Notes: generated by a model not told the origin, from the letters alone. 64,000 nucleotides of DNA from Tubiluchus corallicola (GCA_030141605.1 JAQGDQ010000134.1:456816-520815), one strand, 5' to 3'; shown: positions 1 through 13,553, counted from the stretch's first letter. Numbers and translations: made by a program.

Positions 1-256
1 CCAGATTGCAGATTTGAATCAAGTTAGTAAGTTAGTAGAGCGGTTGCGGATCGCAATAATGTAGATTTTAATAGCAAATGCGGATTTTCAGTGGACTGCG
101 GATTTCAAGTTTGCGGACCAAACTTTTTACGGATCAAACTCGATCAAGCTTGAAAATGATCAACCTCGCATAGTAAACAGAAACAAGCGAAAAAAATCTG
201 CTCATCAATGTTTACTATGCAAGGTTGATCATTTTCAAATAATAATTAAACCTTAC
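1..256. repeat. SCPx intron with near-perfect hairpin
   Basis: Non-coding intron sequence of SCPx at the window edge. Bases 150-178 and 210-238 are inverted copies, matching at 28 of 29 positions, separated by 31 bases. To the left, the word GCGGAT or close variants recurs several times between about 45 and 135. Such an arrangement (subterminal repeated words plus an inverted repeat) is common at ends of DNA transposons, but no terminal repeat or target duplication could be fixed. No exon was found here. Confidence 0.6.
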
Positions 257-809
257 CATCTGAGCCAAATGCCACTGAACCATTATCATTTTTCATGTCC
301 ACTAACCACGTGCCTTCGTTGCCGCTCGGGCCGCCGGTCACTTTAAATGCGTATACACCCTTGACCTTCTTGACTATATTTGCACCATCCTGTATTATTA
401 AGATTCATGTGATTCAAATTTTTCAAAACTGTCAAAGAAATCTTTAAACAAAGTAACAAAACTCTAAAATAAAAAGTTTATTAACTTCTTTACAAAATTT
501 GACATTTTAAAGTATTCAGATAAGAATTCGTTAAATTTTCGAGTACAATAGCTATAATAAGCCACTCAAAAGCAAAACCAATAAAATTATTTTTCTGCAA
601 AGTCCAGAAGTATTTACATTGTGAAAAACAAAACAATTGAACTATAACAGATCACAAATGAAACACCGACAACCCTCTATTTAATTTTAATGATAATCAA
701 AAAACAACATACGGCTTTTAAATGTTCAGCTATCCGATCGAACACAGGCGCACTTTGAAAACCTGCTGGTGAAGAAGCTGCACTGGTTGCCAGGGTAACC
801 ATAGTCCTC
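257..809 (-). CDS. SCP2: SCPx SCP2 lipid-binding domain (partial)
   Basis: Exons 713-809 and 257-389 encode the linker and the first half of the SCP2 domain: [15 protein letters not shown], then [12 protein letters not shown] and [20 protein letters not shown]. This matches the vertebrate pattern in which IFAFKV and ATWVVDVKNGKGSV form the first beta strands. The donor after 257 is good (GTAAGG), so the domain continues in an exon outside the window. In vertebrates an internal promoter also makes free SCP2; no such promoter was identified here. Confidence 0.92.
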
Positions 810-3800
810 CTACAAAAAAGACAGATAACAATGAAGGCTTTATGAAGAAAATAAAACACAAACCTCAAATCTCATAAACCTTTTCAATGAAATGTGAGGG
901 CTGAATTTCCGTAATAAACAACCAAACGGAACCTGTGCCAGTTGAAGTAAAGGCTATTTTATTATGAATACAGTAAACTGATCTAAGCATTTTATCCCTA
1001 TTTTTCATACATAGTGAAGGTAACTGAAAAATAAACATTTGCATTCTAGAAAAATACCAGAAAAATATCTGCATAAGGCAAGTTCCAATGAGAACAATAG
1101 ACGAAATGTGACACTGCAGCATGAAAAGTATTACAAAATTAGAAAAATCAATAAATATGTTTGCCATTTAAGAGAGAAGCATGTTTACCTGCTGTCCGGA
1201 AAACCCATTCTGTAAAGACCAACTACTACAGCGCCTCCAAGCCCAATATTGTGCTGCAAACCGAGTTTGGCACCTTTAACCTGACGCTTGCCAGCTATGC
1301 CACGTAGTTGCCAACAGAGTTCTGCACACTGTGCTAAACCTGAACACAAACTAAATTCATAATACAGATAATTCAAAGAACTAACAAACATAGGAACATC
1401 CTAACCATTTTCTGCTCTAATTCCCATTTTACCAACAAATTCAAACCAAGCATATTTTCCCTTTTAAATTCACTCATTTAGAATAACATCCATATACTAC
1501 ATGTACAATGTTTCTCCCGATTCTAACGATGCTAAAGTATCTGCCATCATTATGTTCATTACACACTTTAATCAACAAGATCAATTTTTCTCTATTCAAC
1601 ACCATAACCTATTATTGTTCATTTGTAGCTGAATAACTAATAATTTTTTCCTTTTTGTGATCGTCTACCTATGAAATTTATAAGTGACATATTTACACAC
1701 TGGCAGGCTTTGATATAGTTTTTTCAGTTAGCCAATCAGTATTTGAGTCGTTAGGTTTGTATTTATTACTAATGCATATGTGATCGTAATGTGATGTGTT
1801 TAAACTAACTATAAACTTTTGAAATATCACTAATAACTATAAAGTCTACTGTACAATAAACATACAGACTGTTGCTATTAGCATAATAAACCTCTCACCA
1901 GCTTATTTCTAATATTACTGAAAACACAGCCTGTGAACTCCATAAAAACTCATAATGTCAAAGCAATAGCTCTAATTCGATTTACTTTAGGCCACATATG
2001 GCTGACTGTCAATGAGAAACAGTTGTAGTCAAAAGTTTTTATATTTATCAATAGAAAAAATAAACGCCATTGCCATGCTGCCATATCGAAGCAATTACAA
2101 GGAACGTAATATTGCATGAAGAAAAATGGAAGGAAGGAAGGAAGAAGAGTAAGGCAGGAAGGAAGGAAGGAAGGAAAAAAGTGAAGTTACCAGAAAACCA
2201 AAACTTTTTTAGTTTTCACAAGAGCTGAAAGGGAATTCTATACCATTTAATGAAAAATTAACTTCAAACTTTGAACTACATATATATTTCTTCTATATTC
2301 TACATATACTGGATTCATTTAGTGTCCCTATGATTTGAAGCATCACAAATATAGGAAAATAGTAAAATAAATTGATCTTGTGGTGATATACAAATCATAA
2401 ACAACCGGAATGGTCATTGCCTCAAGCAATGTACATACGAGGTATTCTACTACAAAAGATCTTTTTTGGCTTTTACGAAAGCTTGTAAAACAGTTCACAC
2501 GTCTCCATGCTCAGATTAATGTTCAAGCTACACTTACAGTTTGAAAGTAAACAAACAAACAAACAAACAAAAAAACAACAGAAATAACTATATTAAAACT
2601 GAATATGTTCACCACGGTCGTATCTAATTGGAACACAGAAAATATATTAACCTGCACTGATGATTACCCTTTACACTAAGCTATACACTTGCACTTAAAT
2701 CACGTATTCACCTACTTACAAAACCTATGGTCACATTAACTTTGATTTCTGACCTGTTAAATACACATATTGTCTGATATCATCTGACATGTGCATTAGT
2801 TTGTACTTGCACAAGAGACCTTGGCACTGATAGCTCAAAGTACAAAGTTAATCTAGATGACATAAATTAAATCCTAACAGTTCGCTACATTTTGTCACCA
2901 TTTGTTACAGCAAACTGAAAGAAATATTAAGACACCCTTATAATAAAGGGCTTGTGGTGAGTCAAGCAATAACTTTTCTGTAGTAACAGCAACTGGAATT
3001 ACCCTATTTTGGAGCTAGATTATTTTATTTCCTTTTATCACAAAAACCTGCACGTAATCTACACTGCAATTGATAACTTTGCAAACAATGTTACAATACA
3101 CTTCTAAATTTTATTAGAAAACCTGCCCGATCGGAATCCGGTTTTAGCTGGATATTTTGGGTATTTTACTCACAATAAATGTCCATTTTTAGATACAATC
3201 CTGTCCCAAACACTATTTTTTTATTTTTTTACATGAAGACAATGCAGAATAAAAGTTAACATTAAAGTTTCCTGATAAAGCGGAACCAATTACCTGTAGC
3301 ACCTAATGGGTGACCCTTTGATATGAGGCCACCGCTGGGATTTATCACATACTTTCCACCGTAAGTGTTGTCACCTCTATCAATCATGTTCCCAGCTTCA
3401 CCTGAAAAATATGCCAACGTGATGCAGAACTTTTCCGTCACTCTGTATGCAAGAACGAGCTTGTTTTAGCCCACAGGATAAAACAGTAACAGTTAGAGCT
3501 TACAACTAATCTTGTCAAGCGTTATCTACTAGTAACAATTGAAAAGTCGATGACAATCCGGAAACATTTTAAATTTCAAAAGAAGTTTCTTTTCTATTTA
3601 TATCAGTCTTTCAAGCAGGTAAGTGTAATGCAAAATTATATAACCTTGTGTGCAAAGTTCTTTGAGGCGTACTTTAAAATTGATTTTTCTTCCCCTTTAA
3701 TATACGCAGTAAGTGTTACCTGGTGCACAGAGCCCCAGAGCTTCATATGAAATCAACTCATTGGCAGAAAAACAATCGTGAATCTCTATGACATCAACGT

Positions 3801-6800
3801 CCTTCACCGACACACCTGTTTTGGTATAAAGCGCATCTGCTGCCCGTTTTGTCATATCATAACCAACCTGTATCAGTTTTAACAATTTTAGTGCATGTTT
3901 TAACAATTTTATAAGTTGGAGGTTAACAAAAATAAACTAGTAAGACATTTTCACACCATGCATTTTAATGGTCTAAAGAATTCAAAGGTGGTTCCATATC
4001 CTAATCGGTAAGCATTAGGCGCATCATTACTTTTTTCTATTAGGACCTAGTTTTTTTGCAACTGTTGTCCGTTTTACTCAACTGTAACTATCATCATCAA
4101 TGAAAGTTCTAATTCTAAATTCCAAGTACTCAAATTGTATCGTGCCAAAAAATGAAACCTCTGAGCTTGATTACAGATGCCTTATCCATTGCACTACATA
4201 CAAATACTTACTGCCTTCATACTGCTGTGTTCTGAAAAAGAACTCGGTGGGTCTGTGGACATTTCCATTCCGACTATTTCCACAGCTTGGTTCTGTAAAC
4301 CGTGTTCTTGAACAAAATCTTCACTGCAGACCACTGCTGCGGCTGAACCATCAGACGTGGGACTGAAACAATCAAATAAATAATTCACAAAAGCTAAATG
4401 TTGCATTTAGACTGTAAATATGAAGGGTGACAACTTAGATTAAAACAAGAAACAGAAATCAAACTAGAAAACATTGATCAGCCCTAGATATCACCCGTAA
4501 ATGAAGCATACAAAACACATTAAAACTGCAATTTTCTTCAAAAGTAAGCAAAAGAAGCAATGTTGGAACGGCCTACTGGCCCTGTACAGTGTACAACATC
4601 TTCAAGTAAAATATGCGAAACACATAAAATCGTACCATTTAAAATTTTAAATACTGCTTCTTGGTTGGTGTTGCAATTCTTGATGTTTTGTTTCATATAT
4701 TGTTGCCATAGATACATATGATATCTAATGATATGACATGAATACTAAATTCTAAACTTCTAAATTCTATGCCACGTGTTTATAAAAAGTCAAAAAATGC
4801 TGATTTATTTATGTTAATTTATGTTCTGTTAGCTGCTAGCAGGATACTTACCAACACTGTAGTTTTGTAAGAGGGTCATGAATCATTGGAGATTTAAGGA
4901 TCTCTTCCATGGAGTACAGTTCTTGAAACTGTGAATACCTGGAGCAAAAGAATGTTATTAGAGCAAGAGACAAACAAAACCATCAAGTACTAACAGTCCT
5001 GGGTTAGAAGGGACCCATGTAACAGAAATTAATTTTGTTTTTAGAAAGACTGGAACTTAGAATGGAGAAGAACAGAAATGAATTTGTTTCAGATAATCTA
5101 TTTACAATTTAATTAGGAAGCTTAAAAGTTTCGGTTGCATGCACTGAAATTTTATAAAGGTTTGAATGCATTCATGAATTTCATTTTCAGTAAGTATTGC
5201 TATAAAAACTGAACTCTGTGACTGTACTTGAGTAACTATTAATGAATAATGCTAAAAAACAAGGTCGTCCCAAACTATTTGGATGAATTCATTCAAAATT
5301 CGTTTTAGTATAGTGCAAGAGAGTTTCATGACGATCCATTACGAATTGGTGGTGCCATCTTAGGATTTTTTCAAAAGTGATGTTATGGCCGACATCTTGA
5401 ATTCGAAACTGTAGGTTGAAAATTCGACTACGTCAGTCACTGAGGAATTTGTGTGAAAACAATCTGATAAAGTTTCGTGATGGTCCCTTGCCAACTGACA
5501 GAACCTTAAGCTTAAGAAAAATGAGTTTTGAACTTGTTTTGAAAGAAGGCCTATTAGCAATATGCATAAAACAAAAACTAAACCAACTGAAGCAACAAAA
5601 TCAATTTCAAAACAGACTTTTTGGATAACTTCAAGTTCCTATCTCACCGAGTAGAAAAATCTTCCTTGTAAAAAAGCTAAATCTAGAGAACCTGAATACA
5701 ACCCCAGAGAGAAATCAGCAGGTTTAATAGCTTCCTAAATTATCACAACAGTTATAGCTGTTTACTTACGGATTATTAACGGAATGTTTATGGTTTTTCC
5801 AGGCTATTTTAGCAAAATGTTCCGGTTTAGTACCTAAAAAATGCACACTAGTATCAGCTACATAAAATTTTTGCAATTTACAGTTTTCCAAGAAATATTA
5901 CAACTGCAAAAAAGACTGGAATTAATAATACGTAATAGTTATTCAGTATGAGTGTGGTCTTTCTGTCATCCTGTCTCGCAAATTATATTGGAACATTGTT
6001 GTTATTTGTATGTGATCTGCAAAGAGACAATATATTATTTTAATTCTAATTTTAATTCTATTCAAGCATTTACTATAACTCTGACATTTGCTAACAATGT
6101 TTCAATTTGTTTATATAATATCTTATATATTAAGCGAGTCTGATTTACGTAAACGACTCGAAAAACATATAATATATAAGATGTACTATCATATAAATCA
6201 GAGAATTACATACAGTACTTTTAAAGTACTGACTGACATTACGGGCTAATCACTTGTTTCTGCACATGCATGGCATTTAAATCTAAAGCATTTTACATAC
6301 AGCAATTATACTTACCATACAACTTCATGTGTTCTTTCCCAGCATTACCAAACATTTGTGGAGCGATTGGGGAAGCTTCCAACTCATACTGTTTCAACAT
6401 CGTGTCAACATGCATCTCTATTGGATTTGCTCGATCGGTGTACTAAAAATAAACTTACACTAAAACCGCTGAAATTATTAATCTATATTTAGCTGTTAAA
6501 TCAAACAATACAAAAGTAGTGAACAAAGAAACAAGGTGTGTGAACTACTGTAATCATGAAGTGTTGATAAAAGGCTTTTTATAAGTCTGCCTCGGTACCA
6601 AAAATTTACTAAAATTATTTGAAAATAGAAATAAGTGTAAGATAAACCAGTTAAGGTACTTAACTAATGGTAGAAACCCATTATAAATTAAATTTTGAAA
6701 CGAATCTTTGACAAATAGGAAATGTGAATAAGTTAGCCTGGATTTGAATCAATCAACAAGCAGGAAGTCCCTACATTAGAACTTTTCACATGCCTTATTT

Positions 6801-9800
6801 TTCCGTGTTTGAAACCAAAATTCAATTATTTCTTTGTTTTTACCATCATTAATAATAGTCTATATATTAAACTTTAGAGATAGTATGTGTGCTTAGTTGT
6901 TAGATTCACCAAATCTCAGCTGCAAGCAGTTACATATCATTTGTTCACTAATTGATTGCACACTTGATAAGTATTTGTAGTAATTTTGTTTTTAGCTTAT
7001 GCAATTGTACGTAACACATCTGTGTATGTATTTGCAATGGTGTTTTTGTCTAATAAACAATAAAAAGTCTGTCTTCAGCATTAGACTGCTCATAAGACAT
7101 AAACAAGACTGGTTTACCTTTGAGCCAAGAGAACCTCTTTCCATCTTTTCAAAGCCTAGAGCTAAAACACAGTCAGCCAGACCTGTATCAAAAAATCAAT
7201 AATGCAAAAATGACTTAGTAGTATTACATTTTTATTGCAAAATTTGACTTACAGATTAATACGGTTACTAAGACTTGCACTATAATTGAGAAAATGCCAG
7301 ATTATTACATTATAGTGTTTACCCAATAGTGTGTTCGACATGTATAAAATTTGAAGAAAATTTATGCAAAACAGATATCTCAAAAGAGAAAAATGTTTCG
7401 ACAAATTTCTCTGTAAAACTGAAGCAATATCCATTAAAAATTTCTTACCGCCTTGAACTAACTGTTTAGCTACAAGCAATGCTGTACCACCTGTTGAACA
7501 ATTATTGTGCACCTGAAAATATTTAAAAAATTATAAATATCATTATCATTTAATTTTCTAGATATACAGTTATAAAGTCATCCTCATGCACTAATTTATC
7601 CAAGAAAGCTTCAAATTTTACGTAAAGAGAAAATGCCAGTTATCAACTGTTTCTAAGTGTGAATTCTTAGAAACGCTCACAGAAAGTAATTTTATAAAAG
7701 CTTATAAAAGGGTTTCTAAGAGTTCACACTTCTGGACCTGGGTCTTAACTTGTTTTTAGACAATTTGTTTTTGATTGGTTTTTAGATAAGCCCAGAAAGC
7801 TCTTCTAATCAAATCCATCATATACATCCTATGACCGCATACACTAAAAATGCTGGGTTGATTGCATACCTTCTGGAAACTATTATCACATTTCTGAAGG
7901 CTGAAAAAGTTATTTTATTTTTTTACAGAAAACACACCTACAATTGTCCTAATGAGCAGTGCTGGACAGGTTGCAAGTCAGTGTACAGTTGAATTTTGTC
8001 AACAAAATGCTTGTCGCTAGTATGATAATGGCTCGCTGCTGTACGTTCCTTCCATTGAATGTTCCATTTTGCAAAAACAGTTTGCTAACTAATATTTATA
8101 ATTAAAACACTGTAACTGTGCTCCTTTAATTAAAATCAAGTGCAATTTTGTCAGTTATCTTGTACTTCATGTTTTTTTTCGCTTACATTGTATATTGGTA
8201 TACCAGTCATGCCGATATCATACAGAGCCCTTTGTCCACAAGTTGAATCACCTACATAAACAAACGGCTTTATAACAATTGACTAAATAGAAAGAAACAG
8301 CAAAAATGAAAACAGTAATTTATTAACTAAAACCAACACTGCAAATATAAAATTATTTAGCATATTTTATCATCATCATCATTATCATCATGCTTTGTGT
8401 TCATTCGTCCAAGGACATTAATCCCATTAACCTTCTGCTTCCAAGCATTTTGGTCCCTAGCTACTCTCCAGGATGAGGTATCTTTCAGAATTAAAGATGT
8501 TCCATTGAGAGAGATCTTTTTATGTGTAATCCAGCCACATAAGTAATCTGCCACCTCTTGGTTTCTTTGATAACTGATTCATGAAAGGCTTTAATAAGAG
8601 AACTACTTTTCGGAAACCTTAAAGCATGATTCACGCAAAAAAGTCTTCTGGGTTTAATTATCCTAGTCCATTTTTATTTTTTGATTTAATCGTACAAATG
8701 TTATTCTAGTGAAATTTTTATAGTGAATTCTTAATGAAATTTTGAAAATATACAGCACTAATTACCAAAGCAGTATCCCACGCAAGCATGTTGTATGTCA
8801 TTGTATGTGAGTCTTGCATCAGATAAAGCTTTCGTAACTGAAAAAAACAAAAGAGCATTCTAGTACATCATTATATGAATTAGAATTTTCAAATGTTGCA
8901 CAATTTCAACTGTCCAAGATCTATAAATCCCTTAAGATTGTTTAGATTTAATCAGTAGACCCTGAGTCTGACTACTTAAAGGTCATAACTAACACAAAAT
9001 GATCGAAAATTTAATATAGTGCGGAAGCATTTAGAGAAACTTTGCTGTAATCACTTCTCTTCGTTTACTTTTTAGTCATTTCTGAAACATTTTAAAACAG
9101 TTATTTCAAGTCAACAGATTATGAAAGTATTTAACTGTAAAATGGCAGTTAAAAAAGTGGTCTTGAAATTTTACCACTAGAATGACAATTGCTACCCGAA
9201 TGACTACATATTGAAGGGTATTTCATTTTACAATTAAGCTCTAAATAAAATAAACAAATATAGTTCATCGTCTATATATTGATATTTTTTAACTGAAAAC
9301 AATCAAGGGCGAAGCAATTTTTGAACTCGGGGAGAAGCACATAAAAAATATGCCGTGACACATATTAAACAATTTTTAACGCATTGATTATACATTTTAA
9401 TTTTGTGTTTAAAATCTTAAAAACTTTAAAGGAAGTACATAATTGTTATTTCATACTTAAAATTAAAATACAAAAAAGTTTTACAGTAAACTCATAAATC
9501 TGAAAACATAATAAAAAAAGATGTATGTTATCTAAATTTTAAATATAATATGCAAACAAAATCAATGAGCTTGGCACCGTTCAAAAGGCAGCAATTTTGA
9601 AAAATGTGCTACTAGAGGGAGCAGTTGCTCTCCTTGCTCCCATATTAGCTGTGCCACTAGAGATAATATGTGACTAAATCATTCTGTAACTAGTTGTAGA
9701 GCTGTTGATACTATGACAACTTTTTCTAGGGTTATATAATAAACATTAAGTCAGGTTCGATGTGGTTTGCCAAATACACATCATACATCATTCATGATAA

Positions 9801-11261
9801 ATGAAGATGCAGGAATACAAACAATACCAAAGCTGAAAGCATTTATCAGGAAACATCAACATATTCTTAATCAGCACCGCATATTGAAGACATGCTGTGA
9901 AAAACTAGTGCATGCAGAATTACAGCTTTAAACAGTGGATTATATAAACCGGGACAGGACTTTGGTCAGCCTATGAGAGCTTGCCCATCTTTGGTAATTC
10001 AGTATATGTTCCTTCTAGCGGACACATCAGTTTTTGTGTAAACTTTGGAAACCAGGTTTTGATGTACAGTCATTACAGCTTTAAAGTACTTAACCTGACA
10101 GTAGCTTAGAGTACTGATGGGTTGTTACTGTAAAAGTGTGTCAAAATATGGTGAGAATTCTCTTACCATGTTGCAATCTTAAAGCAAACTAATTGAGATT
10201 TTTTGCTTATTTACAAGTACATTGTACGTGTTGAATTTCAATAAGCTAACAGCACAATGGTTACCTGCTTCCTTGGCCATGTCAGGATAATCAAAATTTT
10301 CCCGGCGTCCAGGCTTCTCAAACTACAAAACAAACAAACAGTGCTTTAAAGTAACAAGCAACTTCTATTGACCAAAACTTAAAGCTAGATGCAACTGTCA
10401 AATCTGATCCGATACCACATTATTTTCCTTCACAATTCTGGAACAAAACTCCAGAGAAAATTTGCCCAGGGAAAAAACTGAATTTATAAGCAGCTGTTAC
10501 GCAGCTATGAATGTCCAGCTTGAAGATCTGAAATAGCAGTAGTGTATAAAAGTTTGTTGTGTGTAGGCTTTAAAAATTTATGAAATGGAGCACAAAAGTC
10601 TCAAACAGGCATGCGCCTTCTTGGCATACAACATGTTTAATCCATAATTACAACAACAGTGAATGACTCAAGCTGCTTCAGTACATTCCAAACAAAACTG
10701 ATATGAGTGTTTTTATTGTCTTGTGCCTCAATCTTTGGTGTTGTCTGTCATATCGTGGTTTTTGGTGGAGGAAAACTTAAAACGGATATTTGTGAAAGGT
10801 AGCAGCACGCAATAAACCTGTGAGCAACTGTTGGCATTTACGAACTAAGGAAAAGCTTATTATCTTTCATTAGAGAAATGACAAAAGAGGCCGTTCACGC
10901 AAAAGACTTTGTAGCAACAGGCCTTTGATGCACATAAGACTGCGGGTTTCACCCCCGACAATCAGATGGGGCAAGGAACGGTGAACGGGTGAGTTAATCA
11001 GGCTGGAGCGTCAAGAGAGATTGTCATTCATTTGTTGGTATTAGGTGTTGCCCACTCAGCCGTGGGTGCTACAGTAGTTAATTAACTCACCATTGTTAGC
11101 ACTTTTGGAATACAATGGGATGTGCAGTTTAAGGCCACTCGCTCATTGGTTGATACCGGCTCAGGCATGTTCAAGTGATTATTATTTTTCATTAAAGTTT
11201 AACGTAATACCTTGGTCATCCCATTTCCGACAACGAATGCTCTTCTTAATGTCGTCCTCAT
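257..11261 (-). CDS. SCP2: Sterol carrier protein X (SCPx): peroxisomal 3-ketoacyl-CoA thiolase / SCP2 fusion, 3' end off window
   Basis: SCPx thiolytically cleaves 3-ketoacyl-CoAs, especially branched-chain and bile-acid type substrates, in peroxisomes; its C-terminal SCP2 domain binds lipids. Fifteen minus-strand exons fit with GT-AG sites and continuous phase: 11211-11261, 10265-10322, 8766-8837, 8187-8251, 7449-7512, 7118-7182, 6316-6442, 5770-5833, 4852-4938, 4212-4362, 3720-3867, 3294-3401, 1189-1339, 713-809, 257-389. They give 480 residues (1441 nt); the human protein is 547. The start ATG at 11259-11261 precedes [11 protein letters not shown], the family N-terminal strand, and the next exon continues [15 protein letters not shown]. 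The remaining SCP2 residues and any peroxisomal targeting tripeptide lie left of the window. Introns not described elsewhere contain nothing I recognise. The gene faces the COX7A-family gene head to head. Confidence 0.96.
1189..8837 (-). CDS. SCP2: SCPx thiolase domain, catalytic exons
   Basis: Segment of the SCPx gene holding the active site. The nucleophilic cysteine is in VHNNCSTGG (about residue 87, exon 7449-7512). The SCP2-thiolase signature HDCF is at about residues 298-301 (exon 3720-3867, followed by [14 protein letters not shown]). The catalytic histidine is in [10 protein letters not shown] (about residue 348, exon 3294-3401). Exon 1189-1339 supplies the closing thiolase core, including [13 protein letters not shown], nearly identical to the vertebrate protein. 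All key residues are intact, so an active enzyme is expected. The assignment of these residues comes from knowledge of the family; the motifs themselves are seen here. Confidence 0.95.
2128..2176. repeat. (GGAA)n microsatellite
   Basis: Interrupted run of GGAA units in the long SCPx intron between exons 1189-1339 and 3294-3401. The rest of this roughly 2 kb intron, including a short AAAC run near 2550, shows no coding signal. Confidence 0.85.
7655..7731. repeat. Inverted repeat in SCPx intron
   Basis: Bases 7655-7674 and 7712-7731 are inverted copies matching at 19 of 20 positions, with a 37-base AT-rich loop. It sits in the intron between exons 7449-7512 and 8187-8251. It may be a remnant of a small foldback transposon; no target duplication was found. 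Confidence 0.6.
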
Positions 11262-12489
11262 GATAAATGCCTTAGTTTACTTTCTCTCCAAAGGTGAACG
11301 ATTACAATGCAGACTAACAGATACACGAATATTCAACCTAAACACATCAACTACTGCACTCACTGTTAAGTGCCTGGCTCGTAAAGTAGCCTGCTACTGT
11401 GTAACACTAGCCAGCTAGCTACAGTGTGTTCTCCCAGACGCATTTAATAAATCACGCAAACAAAATTACTTAACTATTTTTAAATGTTGCATATACAAAA
11501 GTTAAGTTAGTTATGATATTTTTTTATCAATTATGTATTACCATAACTTTTTAATTATTATAGCTTTAAAATGTTTTTGCTAAAATAACAAGACATTTCT
11601 CGTTTAAAATTTGAATCTCGGGCTAGCTTTATTACGCTGCCCTTTGCAGGTTGTACAAATTTTGTTGCCTTTTGCAAATTTTAATCTTTTCGAAATCCCT
11701 GAGTAGGTAAAACGACGCAGAACATTTGTATAGTCATGTTGACGTCATCTGCTCGAGTACTGATGAGATACACTCCTCGGGTAGGTTTTTATACGGTACT
11801 GTTTTAATAGTCATTTATTTTATTTAATATCCTACTATTAAGTACTGACCTAAGTTTAAGTTTATTATAATACCATACTAAATGTAATGGTAATACACCA
11901 TCATGCAAAACACAAGAAATGGTAAAGTCCGTCAACCGTTACTGGTAACGTACTTATATTCACTACTGAAAGATTGACGACAACAACAATTTTCGTTGTT
12001 TATATCAATAGGCCTTGATGAATTATTATATGACACATATAGTTACCAACAATAAAAAGATTACACATGCGCAAAGACGTTATAAAGTTTCTAAGTGAGT
12101 TTTTTGGGCTCTTTGTAATCCCTTATCCTTTGAAAGTCAGCCTTTGTATAAAACATACTCATTATTGCATGTATATTAGTATTACTATTAGTATTTCATC
12201 GTTTTGTGTCGCAAGTTCTGTAGCTTATGTCACTTATGAAGTTTTAAATTGAGTTTTTTGGATTCAGTGTAATCCCTTGTCCTTTAAAAGCCAGGTTTTA
12301 TAAAAAGCGGCATTTATGACTAGTGCTTGTTTATTATATCGTTTTGTGTCACAAGTTGTGTAGCTTATGGTACAGGTTGTAGAACTGTACCAATATCACT
12401 TTTTTTGAAAATGAAAGTCATAGAACTAACTATATGCTTACTAAGTAGCCAAATGATTGATAATTATTTTTAACATTCTTTTATTTTAG
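11262..12489. promoter_or_regulatory. Head-to-head intergenic region, probable bidirectional promoter
   Basis: Separates the SCPx start (minus) from the first coding exon of the COX7A-family gene (plus). A perfect CRE octamer TGACGTCA lies at 11740-11747 and several CpG dinucleotides occur between about 11710 and 11785, unusual in this AT-rich window. A possible 5' UTR donor (GGGTAGGTTT) is near 11776. An acceptor AG at 12488-12489 just before the COX7A ATG suggests that gene has a non-coding first exon here. No TATA box was convincing. Promoter function is inference. Confidence 0.5.
12095..12375. repeat. Imperfect tandem duplication, about 155-bp period
   Basis: TGAGTTTTTTGG begins at 12095 and again at 12250, followed in each copy by similar blocks (TAATCCCTT then TCCTTT) and, near the end, by ATCGTTTTGTGTC, CAAGTT and GTAGCTTATG. 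Two diverged copies are present. It lies upstream of the COX7A coding exon, probably within its 5' UTR intron. Confidence 0.75.
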
Positions 12490-12495
12490 TTAAAG

Positions 12496-13553
12496 ATGTT
12501 AACGAGGTCTTACAAAGCATCAGAGTTAGTTCCTGGTTCTAAGGGAAAGTATCATCCAAGAATTAGAGAACTGCAAGAACTGATGACTGTGAGTTTAGTG
12601 ATTATTGTTTTATGGGTAGTTTGATTACTAGTTCAATGTTAGACACTCCACAGATGGCAATATCAATTCTCAATTTTTAGCAATTTGAATGTGTTGCAAA
12701 TGCAGTAATTTTTTAAATGAAGTTTAGATTTAATTAGGCAAGTAAATTGTCAGTAATATATGGGAGTTATGAAGCTTTTCATTTTATGCTTTTATTCATT
12801 TTGAGGAGGAACCACAATATTCCAAATGCATTAAACTCATGCTCGGTTCAGGTTTATATGAAGATGCTAAAAAGTTTTGTTTAGCTACTATTTACAGTTC
12901 ACACTCCTCTCTGTGTCAGCAACCCTTGATTTGCACTTTTAACCCTGAAACTAGTAAAACAGTTTGTCTTTCTTGCCCTGTTTTTTTTGGAGAGCGTGTC
13001 TTTTATTTTACTTATTTTGGGATGCCTCCCAATAAAGAGGACCAGAATGCAGTGCTGGATTTGGCACATCCTGCTTACTCATTTTTTGTAAATTTAGTAG
13101 TTTCTATAAATTGTGAGAAGTGAAAATTAGGCTCCTTTATGGTCTGTGCAATAGTTTGTACAATATTTATGCAAAATGTCAACCTCTTATGATGAAAACT
13201 GTGACCTGTGATTGCTTTCAGATATAAATGTGACAACAACATGGGTCAACAACGACATGACTAAGTTTTAGAGAGCCCAAACTTCCCAGTGGATTCAGAA
13301 ACAAAATTAGGAAGTTGAACAGCATGATTAAACGTAAATTAGTTTTTATTGTATGATAATAAAAAAAATCTTATTTGTTTCTTTTTGTTGCTTTCAGCGT
13401 AATGATGGACTTCCTGTTCACAGAAAGCGTGGATTCCGTGACGATGTGTTATACCAAACAACACTACTTCTTTCGGCAATAACTGTTGTCAGTGGGTTGT
13501 ATGTTATCCTAGATTTTGCCTATCCCGGTGTTCTTAGTGAAAAGAAAAACTAG
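12496..13553 (+). CDS. Cytochrome c oxidase subunit 7A family protein
   Basis: COX7A proteins are small single-span inner-membrane subunits of respiratory complex IV; the COX7A2L/SCAF1 member also bridges complexes III and IV. Two coding exons, 12496-12588 and 13398-13553, join in phase 0 and give 82 residues. The family signature is clear: RIRELQELM followed by DGLPVHRKRGFRDDVLYQTT (human COX7A2L has DGVPVYLKRG then LYRTT). A hydrophobic span LLLSAITVVSGLYVI follows, then a short C-terminal tail. The ATG is directly downstream of an acceptor at 12488-12489, so an upstream non-coding exon is likely. The N-terminus (MLTRSYKASEL) is basic and could be a short mitochondrial targeting segment. 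I cannot tell 7A1/7A2 from 7A2L type. The 809-base intron (12589-13397) has no other recognised feature. Confidence 0.9.

Noticed and set aside
12839-13123. 94-residue plus-strand open frame
   Set aside because: Lies wholly in the COX7A intron, no recognised domain, no splice logic linking it to the flanking exons.
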